A DNA stretch of 5,761 nt, taken from contig CAZJQZ010000145.1 in NCBI GenBank assembly GCA_964548045.1, forward strand, positions 1 to 5,761, given 5' to 3'. Positions 1 through 5,398 of this stretch are shown piece after piece. The position numbers and the translations under genes are program-made. The first letter of the stretch is position 1; every line of letters begins with the position of its first letter. The notes beneath the pieces were generated by a model. The model did not search any database and was not told where the DNA came from. It saw only the letters and a list, made by a program, of their open reading frames with translations. The DNA is from JBGLNL01 sp964548045 (GTDB taxonomy: Bacteria > Chloroflexota > Dehalococcoidia > SZUA-161 > SpSt-899).

Positions 1-77
1 GGATGGGATTGACTCATAATCTGGGTGGTGAGCCGGCAAGAGGGGTTACTTCTCTTGGTATCTTTGGGATAGACTAA
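1..77 (+). CDS. C-terminal end of an upstream gene, probably SCP2-type thiolase / acetyl-CoA acetyltransferase (partial)
   Basis: The frame starting at base 3 is open from the window edge to a TAA at 75-77 and gives 24 residues, beginning MGLTHNLGGEP and ending in IFGID. The ATG at 3-5 is probably an internal Met, because the frame continues off the left edge. The His-Asn-x-Gly-Gly motif followed by a short hydrophobic strand resembles the C-terminus of thiolases of the SCP2 / acetyl-CoA acetyltransferase type, where an HN-x-GG or YN-x-GG loop lies near the active site just before the end of the protein. The other two plus frames stop within the first 20 bases. Function is inferred from this short tail only. 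A thiolase would suit the downstream carboxylase operon, since acetoacetyl-CoA can be split to acetyl-CoA. The 173-nt gap and the hairpin suggest it is not tightly co-transcribed with that operon. Confidence 0.55.
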   Translation, partial: MGLTHNLGGEPARGVTSLGIFGID

Positions 78-118
78 ATTCTCTTTTTGGTACAGTGGAT
101 CAATGTAAAACGATGTTG

Positions 119-148
119 TTGAAGGGCGGCCAAATGGCCGCCCTTCAA
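119..148. terminator. Perfect 13-bp GC-rich inverted repeat, possible terminator or 5' attenuator hairpin
   Basis: Arms 119-131 and 136-148 are perfectly complementary (TTGAAGGGCGGCC against its reverse complement) around an AAAT loop. The hairpin starts 42 nt after the stop of the thiolase-like gene and ends about 100 nt before the start of the beta subunit gene. It lacks a T-tract on either strand, so it is not a classical intrinsic terminator. It may end the upstream transcript, stabilise its 3' end, or be a dispersed palindromic repeat. It lies upstream of the candidate promoter at 185-212, which favours a role at the 3' end of the upstream gene. Confidence 0.5.
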
Positions 149-184
149 AGAACCAAACTTCTTGCTCCCAAGATTGGGGGTAAG

Positions 185-212
185 TTGACAAGTGGCGTGG
201 ATTGGATATTCT
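185..212 (+). promoter_or_regulatory. Candidate sigma70-type promoter of the carboxylase operon
   Basis: A perfect -35 hexamer TTGACA at 185-190 is followed after 16 bp by TATTCT at 207-212, which matches the -10 consensus at four of six positions including the key first, second and last bases. Transcription would start near 218-220 and leave a leader of about 30 nt before the ATG at 251. A short inverted repeat (ATTGGA at 201-206, TCCAAT at 219-224) straddles the -10 box and could be an operator half-site pair, though six-base arms can occur by chance. No sigma54 -24/-12 element was seen here, although known acetone carboxylase operons are described as sigma54/AcxR controlled. Confidence 0.45.
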
Positions 213-239
213 GTTAATTCCAATACAGGCGGAGATTGC

Positions 240-246
240 AAGGAGG
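240..246 (+). promoter_or_regulatory. Ribosome binding site of the beta subunit gene
   Basis: AAGGAGG lies four bases upstream of the ATG at 251. It decides the start. The in-frame TTG at 236 would put this Shine-Dalgarno sequence inside the coding region, and the family's N-terminal phosphate-binding motif is correctly placed from the ATG. Confidence 0.85.
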
Positions 247-250
247 AAAT

Positions 251-2395
251 ATGGAAAAACAGGTGCAGATAATCGCCAGTGATGCTGGTGGCACCATGAC
301 CGACATGATGGTGGTAGACGCCGACGGAAGCTTCACTATCGGCAAGGCTGCTACTACACCGCACGATCAGTCTCTGGGTGTGTGGGAGTCACTGACGGAT
401 GCTTTTGAGTACTGGGATATCGATTTCAAGAAGCAAGCGAGTAATATCCTCCCCGGTGTCGAGGCCGTGGTCTACAGCGGTACCTCCATGATGAACGATC
501 TTCTCACAGCGACCGGCAGAAAGGTGGGAGTAATTACACAAAGGGGAGACGAGGACATATTTCTTCACGAACGCAGTTGCCAGACCTGGGCCGGGTTGGC
601 GTATCAGGATATCCTGCATCATGTCACCCACCATCACAATCCGCCACTGGTACCCCGCAGGTTTGTTAAAGGCGTCACCGGGCGAATAGACATGTTTGCC
701 ATGGAAGCGATCCCTCTTTATGAGCATGAAGTTATAAAGGCTGTCGAGGAACTGCTGGATGAGGAAGTTGATGCCATTGCTGTCTCCCTCTGGTATTCCT
801 ATATGAATTCGATGCATGAGCTCAGGGTAGCCGAGATTGCTGGAGAAGTTATGCAAAAGCGTGGCTGCCAGTTGCCGGTATACCTTTCACATCAACTTTG
901 CCCTATTACGCGGGAGCAGCCCCGGCTCAACACGCTGGTACTGCATGCTTTCGCTGCCGAACCTGGCCGCGAGCAGCTATTCGGGATCGAAAAAAAGCTG
1001 CAGGAAAACGGTTACAAGTATCCTCTCCAGATTGTGCTTGCCCACGGTGGAGTGACGGATATCCGGTACCCCCGAATACATGAGGGATGCTTCTCAGGGC
1101 CAATCGGCGGACTGCTCGGTGCCAAATATCTGGAAGAGAAACTGGGAATCGGTAACTGGGTATGCTCCGATATGGGAGGAACCAGTTTCGATGTAGGCCT
1201 TCTCATGGGCGGCGAGCCTGTCATGATGCGGGAAGTAGTCATCAATCGCCGGATATTCAATATCCCCACCCTGCTTATGGATACCACCGGAGCAGGCACC
1301 GGGATGTTTGTCACTATTGAGCCGATAACCAATCGGATTACTATCGGGCCTGGAAGCGCCGGCGCTGACCCCGGTCCTGTCTGCTACGAAATGGGTAACG
1401 AGGTACCCACTGTTATGGACTGCTGCCTCATTATGGGGATTCTGAATGAAGACAATTATCTCGGTGGCAAGGTCAAGTTAAACAAGGAAAAGGCATTAAA
1501 GGCCATCAAGGAGCAATGTTCCGATGTTCTGGGTGTCGATCCCTATTACTTCTCTGAAGGGGTCTACAAGCTCATCAACAGTACCATGAAAGAGCACATC
1601 AGGGCAGTGCTCTATGCTCGGGGCTTCTCCCCGGCAGATTACAACATTTTGAGCTATGGCGGTGCCGGTCCAATGCACGTTGCTGGCTACACCGAAGGCC
1701 TGCCGTTTAAAGGAGTTGCCACCCTGCCTTACGCGGCGGCTTTTTCATCGTTCGGGTCTGCCGCGGTGGATATCAGTCACCGTTATCAGAAATCCACTAC
1801 GGTCATGCTTGAAGAAAACGCTGCCGATGATTACAAACTGATGATGGGGCAGCTTTTAATGAACCCTGGCTGGGAAGAGCTGGAAAAACAGGCCGAGGCC
1901 GACTTCAAAGCGGAAGGACTGCCTTGGGATCAGGCGGATGTTCGTCAGATAGCCTACGTGCGCTATGGTAGTCAGATGGATGATATTGAAGTGCCTTCGC
2001 CGGTATCACGTATCGATAGCGCAGAGGATATGGATAAAGTTATCGCAGCTTTTGAAGACCTGTATGAAAAGGTATATGCCGGTGTAGCCAAGCATAGGCA
2101 GGCAGGATTCCAGATATTCGAACTGGGGCTTACCGCTACTGTTCCTAAAGTGAAACCAAAACTTAACAAGCAGCCGCTGGAAGGGAAAGACCCGCCGCAG
2201 GAGGCCATCAAAGGAGATAGAGAAGTCTACTATGACGGCAAGTGGCATAAAGCTGTTATCTACGATATGGACCGGATCAGACCCGGCAATGAAGTAGAGG
2301 GAATAGCTGTGGTTGAAGCTCCGGCCACCACCTTTTTCCTTCCGCCGGGAAGAAAGGCCAGGATGGATGAGTGGACACTGCTGTGGCTGACATAG
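251..2395 (+). CDS. acxA: Acetone carboxylase-like beta subunit (HyuA / hydantoinase A family ATPase)
   Basis: This 714-residue protein belongs to the hydantoinase A / oxoprolinase N-terminal family. It is close to the about 717 residues I recall for the acetone carboxylase beta subunit, which phosphorylates bicarbonate and/or substrate using ATP in the cytoplasmic alpha2beta2gamma2 enzyme. Visible motifs are the actin-fold phosphate-1 loop DAGGTMTD (11-18), a YSGTSMMNDLL segment (75-85) matching the family's GTT-x-x-x-N-x-LL, the second phosphate loop DMGGTSFD (307-314), TTGAGTG (345-351), GPGSAGADPGPVCY (366-379) and GGAGPMH (470-476). The C-terminus carries EAPATTFFLPPG (689-700), a typical end of this subunit, so the gene appears intact. 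TAG at 2393-2395 is followed directly by a second in-frame TAG. It is the first gene of a three-gene operon with alpha and gamma. The family assignment is firm, while acetone as the substrate is inferred from the three-subunit organisation. Confidence 0.88.
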   Translation: MEKQVQIIASDAGGTMTDMMVVDADGSFTIGKAATTPHDQSLGVWESLTDAFEYWDIDFKKQASNILPGVEAVVYSGTSMMNDLLTATGRKVGVITQRGDEDIFLHERSCQTWAGLAYQDILHHVTHHHNPPLVPRRFVKGVTGRIDMFAMEAIPLYEHEVIKAVEELLDEEVDAIAVSLWYSYMNSMHELRVAEIAGEVMQKRGCQLPVYLSHQLCPITREQPRLNTLVLHAFAAEPGREQLFGIEKKLQENGYKYPLQIVLAHGGVTDIRYPRIHEGCFSGPIGGLLGAKYLEEKLGIGNWVCSDMGGTSFDVGLLMGGEPVMMREVVINRRIFNIPTLLMDTTGAGTGMFVTIEPITNRITIGPGSAGADPGPVCYEMGNEVPTVMDCCLIMGILNEDNYLGGKVKLNKEKALKAIKEQCSDVLGVDPYYFSEGVYKLINSTMKEHIRAVLYARGFSPADYNILSYGGAGPMHVAGYTEGLPFKGVATLPYAAAFSSFGSAAVDISHRYQKSTTVMLEENAADDYKLMMGQLLMNPGWEELEKQAEADFKAEGLPWDQADVRQIAYVRYGSQMDDIEVPSPVSRIDSAEDMDKVIAAFEDLYEKVYAGVAKHRQAGFQIFELGLTATVPKVKPKLNKQPLEGKDPPQEAIKGDREVYYDGKWHKAVIYDMDRIRPGNEVEGIAVVEAPATTFFLPPGRKARMDEWTLLWLT

Positions 2396-2398
2396 TAG

Positions 2399-2428
2399 CT
2401 CCCTTTTTTGCAAAGGGGATACAGGGAG
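2399..2428. repeat. Imperfect palindrome in the beta-alpha gap, possible decayed dispersed repeat
   Basis: Directly after the tandem stop codons, CCCTTT (2401-2406) can pair with AAAGGG (2412-2417) around TTTGC. Alternatively CTCCCT (2399-2404) can pair with AGGGAG (2423-2428). The C-run, T-run, GCAAAGGGG, ACAGGGAG pattern resembles palindromic intergenic repeats that I recall being scattered in several bacterial genomes. The copy here would be degenerate. It lacks a T-tract after the stem, so it is not called a terminator. Membership of a repeat family cannot be shown from one window. Confidence 0.4.
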
Positions 2429-2440
2429 ATTTTAATGACA

Positions 2441-2480
2441 ATTCACCCTCACCTAACCTTTCCCTTTAAAGGAGAGGGGA
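2441..2480. repeat. REP-like palindrome just upstream of the alpha subunit ribosome binding site
   Basis: The stretch begins CACCCTCACCTAACC and ends in GGAGAGGGG. CCTTTCC (2457-2463) pairs with GGAGAGG (2471-2477), with one G-T wobble, around CTTTAAA. The centre CCTTTAAAGG (2463-2472) is a perfect palindrome. The wording is close to the widespread intergenic element with a CCCTCACCCTAACCC lead and a CTCTCCC/GGGAGAG stem, so this looks like an inserted, partly decayed copy. It ends only six bases before the AGGAGG that serves the alpha subunit gene, so folding could affect translation of that gene relative to beta. Confidence 0.45.
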
Positions 2481-2485
2481 TTTGC

Positions 2486-2491
2486 AGGAGG
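2486..2491 (+). promoter_or_regulatory. Ribosome binding site of the alpha subunit gene
   Basis: A perfect AGGAGG sits five bases upstream of the ATG at 2497. The alternative in-frame TTG at 2482 would place this site inside the coding sequence, so the ATG is chosen. Another purine-rich stretch, GGAGAGGGG at 2471-2479, belongs to the adjacent palindrome. Confidence 0.85.
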
Positions 2492-2496
2492 TAGAT

Positions 2497-4692
2497 ATGA
2501 CAGAGAGAAAAGGAATTGGCGAGAACGGAAAAACCATCAAGCAGATGCTGGCGGAAAATGAGAATCTGTACCGTGAAACAGGTTGCTATGCCGGCATAAC
2601 CGAGCCCCATCTGCTTAAGGAAAACCCTATCAAGGGCGAACTTTTTCATTCTCGAATAATGTCATCACTGATAGCCGGCAGGGAGACCACCCGGCAGGTA
2701 GCTGCTTCGCCGTTTGTCCGGGAGGTGGCCGAGTTGTGCGTCGGGCTGTATACACCGGAAGGGGATAACATTGCCCAGTCCACCGGCATTCAGGTCCACA
2801 TCAAGCTGATGGGTGACAATATTCAGTGGATGATAAACAGGAACTATGAAGAGGAAGTAGGAATCAACGATGGCGATTTCTTCCTCTCCAATGAACCGGT
2901 AATAGCTAATATGCATGCCGCGGATGTCTATGATATCCTGCCCGTCTTCTGGGAAGAGGAACTGATCGGCTGGGTAGTCACAGTTATCATGGAGATGGAT
3001 ATCGGTGCTGTCAGCCCCGGCATGATGCCCACTGCCAATGTGGAGCGGGGCACGGATGGACTCAAGTGGTGCTGCGAGCGAATAGGCTCCAACGATAGGT
3101 TAAACCGGGATTTCGAGCATAAGATCGAAATGTGCCTTGACATGTCGGATATCTTCCTGCTGGATCGCAAGGGCGCTATCGCGGCTAACATCCGGGTACG
3201 GGAAGAAGTCAAGCGGATGATCGAAGAGTTCGGAATTGATTATTACAAGAGGGCTACGAGGGAGTTGATCGAGGAGGAGCGGCGCAATCAGCTTGCACGC
3301 ATCCGGCAGAGAATGGTGCCCGGCAGATTTCGCAGCGTAGTGCCGGCGGAATTCCCCATGGCAGATCAGCCTGTAGCCTGGACACCTGCTAAGAAAGACA
3401 CTATCAGACTTATACCGATACAGATGGATATCCATCCTTCCGGTCGTCTGGAGATTGATTTTGAAGGCGTTGGCGAATGGGGCTGGCATCCTTTCAATGG
3501 AACACCGAATGCAATCTGGGGGGCAGTTTCTGTAGTTACTGTGCAGACCCTGTCAACCGATGGACGCGCCAACCTGGGATCGCTGCTTGCCATGAATGTG
3601 AAAAAGCCGGCCGTTGATACCCTGCTGAATCCAAGCCAGATTCAAAAACTGGCTACCTCTACTCCCTGGGCTCCAATGCTGGATATGTTCGGTATGTGGA
3701 CCCACATGCTGGGGGTCGCCTATTATCTGCGTGGTTTCAGGGAAGAAACTTTCAACTACCGGTCTTCAGCTGGTTGGCAGATGGCCGGATACGACCAGAT
3801 GGGAAACAAGCGACCGCTGATGGCCGCCGGGACTGGTTTCTTCGGGCCGGGAGCCTGCGGTGTCTGTGATGGCGTCGATTGCGGCGGCTGGCTGGCTACA
3901 GCCGAGGTCGATATGGGCAACGCCGAGGTGTGGGAACTGTTCGTACCGCATATGGAGGTCTGCCATGCGTTTGATCCATACTCAGTGGGCTACGGACGTT
4001 TCCGTTCCGGTCTGGCAATACCCAGCATTGGGATGATTCACAACAGTCCGCAACTGATTGGATGTGCTGCCTTGGGAACAGCTTCGGACAGGATCATTCC
4101 AAACCTTGGTTTGTTCGGCGGATATCCCGGCGGTAGACGTACCATGATTTTGATGCGCTACGACAATCTCCCTGAATTGATGGAAAAACGAGAACCACTG
4201 CTATTTGAACTGGGAGATCCCCGGGATCTGGCCGAGCGTTTCCCCGGACAGGTATCAGATCATGGTCTCATACCGGCGCCAGTTGAACTTCGTGAAGGTG
4301 ATCTATGTGTCTCCGCGAACGCCTCCGGAGGTGGATGCGGTGATCCTATCGAGAGGAATCCTCAGTTTATAGCGGCTGATATGGATAACGGATTAACCAC
4401 CGAATGGCAGGCCGGCAATATTTATTGTGTTAAGACTGATTACAATGAGGAAACCAAACAGTGGCATGTAGATGAAACTGCCACGGAAGAAATGCGACAG
4501 GCCAAAAGTAAGGAGAGATTATCCAGGGGCATGCCGGCTAAGGACTGGTGGCAGAAATCCCGCCAGCGGGTTGTTGACCGAGATATGGATAGCAAGATTG
4601 CAGAGATGTACCAGAGCAGCATGAAGATGAGTGATCCTTTCTCTCAGGAGTTCAAGGATTTCTGGGCATTGCCGGATGACTTTACTATGTGA
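2497..4692 (+). CDS. acxB: Acetone carboxylase-like alpha subunit (HyuB / hydantoinase B family) with altered metal-site motif
   Basis: This 731-residue hydantoinase B family protein is somewhat shorter than the roughly 776 residues I recall for the acetone carboxylase alpha subunit. That subunit carries the manganese site where the substrate is carboxylated. The family's NDP-(x)n-H-x-x-D motif appears here as NEP (132-134) followed by H140-A-A-D143, and PVFWEEELIGW (149-159) follows as expected. The next motif, normally H-x-x-D-[IL]-G-G, reads M165-E166-M167-D168-I-G-A, so the histidine 25 residues after the first one is missing (codon ATG at 2989-2991). The N-terminal half also contains IQVHIKLMGD (98-107), and near the C-terminus SGGGCGDP (610-617) matches the family's GGGGYGDP motif, so the protein is complete. 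A cysteine cluster (C454, C457, C462) is present. The gene starts 101 nt after beta and ends 10 nt before gamma. The family is certain, but substrate and metal are less so. Confidence 0.87.
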   Translation: MTERKGIGENGKTIKQMLAENENLYRETGCYAGITEPHLLKENPIKGELFHSRIMSSLIAGRETTRQVAASPFVREVAELCVGLYTPEGDNIAQSTGIQVHIKLMGDNIQWMINRNYEEEVGINDGDFFLSNEPVIANMHAADVYDILPVFWEEELIGWVVTVIMEMDIGAVSPGMMPTANVERGTDGLKWCCERIGSNDRLNRDFEHKIEMCLDMSDIFLLDRKGAIAANIRVREEVKRMIEEFGIDYYKRATRELIEEERRNQLARIRQRMVPGRFRSVVPAEFPMADQPVAWTPAKKDTIRLIPIQMDIHPSGRLEIDFEGVGEWGWHPFNGTPNAIWGAVSVVTVQTLSTDGRANLGSLLAMNVKKPAVDTLLNPSQIQKLATSTPWAPMLDMFGMWTHMLGVAYYLRGFREETFNYRSSAGWQMAGYDQMGNKRPLMAAGTGFFGPGACGVCDGVDCGGWLATAEVDMGNAEVWELFVPHMEVCHAFDPYSVGYGRFRSGLAIPSIGMIHNSPQLIGCAALGTASDRIIPNLGLFGGYPGGRRTMILMRYDNLPELMEKREPLLFELGDPRDLAERFPGQVSDHGLIPAPVELREGDLCVSANASGGGCGDPIERNPQFIAADMDNGLTTEWQAGNIYCVKTDYNEETKQWHVDETATEEMRQAKSKERLSRGMPAKDWWQKSRQRVVDRDMDSKIAEMYQSSMKMSDPFSQEFKDFWALPDDFTM

Positions 4693-4697
4693 GGTGA
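4691..4697 (+). promoter_or_regulatory. Ribosome binding site of the gamma subunit gene, overlapping the alpha stop codon
   Basis: GAGGTGA shares its first two bases with the TGA stop of the alpha gene (4690-4692) and lies five bases before the ATG at 4703. The overlap suggests translational coupling, as expected for subunits made in equal amounts. An ATG at 4698-4700 is out of frame and too close to this site. Confidence 0.75.
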
Positions 4698-4702
4698 ATG
4701 AG

Positions 4703-5251
4703 ATGTCATACAGCAAAGAAGATTTAAGAGACCTTTATCAGGGAACGCTCCCTTGGAATAAAACCTTCGAAATAATGAGCAAGCCGAAGGACGATGACAG
4801 ATTCGATAAGTATATCGAAATCCTTCAAGAGCGAGTCTCCTATTCCGAGAAGATACTTATGCCTCTGGGCGAACATCTCAATGTTGTGCAGAAGGGCACT
4901 GAGAGGGTTGTGAAATGTGACTGTGGACACGAGTTTGGAGACTGGCGGCAAAACTGGAAACTGGGAGCCCTCATTTTTTCACGGGATGATAACGAAAAGC
5001 TTGAAGAGATTTATCCCGGTATCAAGCGTCCCGATCCCGACTTGTGCGAAGTTCGCGAATTCTATTGCCCGGAATGCGGCAGTATGCTCATGGTGGAAGC
5101 TGTACCGGTTGGCTATCCGCTGGTATTCGACGCATTGCCTGATATCGATACTTTCTACAGAGAATGGCTGGGCAGGCCGCTTTCTGAAGAAAAAGAATTC
5201 AAAGATATGACCTATGATGTCACCAGGCAGTGGGGACGGGATATCGAATAA
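4703..5251 (+). CDS. acxC: Acetone carboxylase-like gamma subunit (zinc-binding small subunit)
   Basis: This 182-residue protein matches the acetone carboxylase gamma subunit family, with the diagnostic block KCDCGHEFGDWRQNWK (71-86), then IYPGIKRPDP (103-112), EFYCPECGSML (119-129) and FYREWLGRPL (151-160). The C72-x-C74 and C122-x-x-C125 pairs form a plausible four-cysteine zinc site, and C115 is an extra cysteine nearby. In the characterised enzyme the gamma subunit is a small zinc protein bound to the alpha-beta core. This copy is slightly longer than the roughly 167 residues I recall, with the extra length perhaps at the N-terminus. The start at 4703 is set by the GAGGTGA site and by the MSYSKEDLRDLYQG N-terminus. 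The frame is open further upstream, but those codons overlap the alpha gene and have no ribosome binding site. Its presence is the best sign that this operon is of acetone carboxylase type, not hydantoinase or 5-oxoprolinase, which lack this subunit. Confidence 0.9.
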   Translation: MSYSKEDLRDLYQGTLPWNKTFEIMSKPKDDDRFDKYIEILQERVSYSEKILMPLGEHLNVVQKGTERVVKCDCGHEFGDWRQNWKLGALIFSRDDNEKLEEIYPGIKRPDPDLCEVREFYCPECGSMLMVEAVPVGYPLVFDALPDIDTFYREWLGRPLSEEKEFKDMTYDVTRQWGRDIE

Positions 5252-5398
5252 AGCGTATTGATAGCAGGATTGGTTCCAAAAGAAACATCGTTTTTTGTTT
5301 GGGGACATCTCATTTTGGCAATATAGAAGAGGCAATGTCGAGAGGGAATAAAACAATATTAGGTTGCTGAAAAAGAGGTGCCCCGGACTGCAATCGGG
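5252..5398. other. Convergent intergenic region without a clear terminator
   Basis: These 147 bases separate the stop of the gamma gene from the stop of the convergent signal peptidase gene. No open frame or strong hairpin was seen. A T-run at 5291-5296 has only weak pairing around it (AAACA 5283-5287 with TGTTT 5296-5300). On the minus strand a 4-bp CCCG/CGGG stem just past the signal peptidase stop is followed by CTCTTTTT (complement of the A-run near 5371-5376), a poor terminator candidate. Confidence 0.5.

Noticed and set aside
193..210. TGGCGTG followed by TTGGAT, reminiscent of a sigma54 -24/-12 promoter
   Set aside because: The required GG and GC dinucleotides are not at the proper spacing. 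12 bases after the GG there is AT, not GC.
236..250. Upstream TTG start for the beta subunit gene
   Set aside because: It would bury the AAGGAGG site in the coding region. The ATG at 251 has ideal context.
605..616. Perfect palindrome CAGGATATCCTG
   Set aside because: It lies inside the beta coding region and is explained by its codons. There are no partner sites.
389..856. Long minus-strand open frame inside the beta gene
   Set aside because: It is antisense to a strongly supported coding frame and its translation shows no recognisable motif. The same applies to the open frame at 3100-3489.
1251..1265. Inverted repeat with 7-bp arms, GGATATT and AATATCC
   Set aside because: It lies inside coding sequence encoding RIFNIP and is likely chance.
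2482..2496. Upstream TTG start for the alpha subunit gene
   Set aside because: It overlaps the AGGAGG that serves the ATG at 2497.
4215..4229. Inverted repeat AGATCCC-C-GGGATCT
   Set aside because: It lies inside the alpha coding region with no supporting context.
4631..4702. N-terminal extension of the gamma subunit into the alpha gene
   Set aside because: It has no ribosome binding site and overlaps a conserved reading frame, and family similarity starts after the ATG at 4703.
5360..5376. TTGCTGAAAAAG string resembling some insertion-sequence ends
   Set aside because: There is no matching inverted partner, target duplication or transposase remnant in the window.
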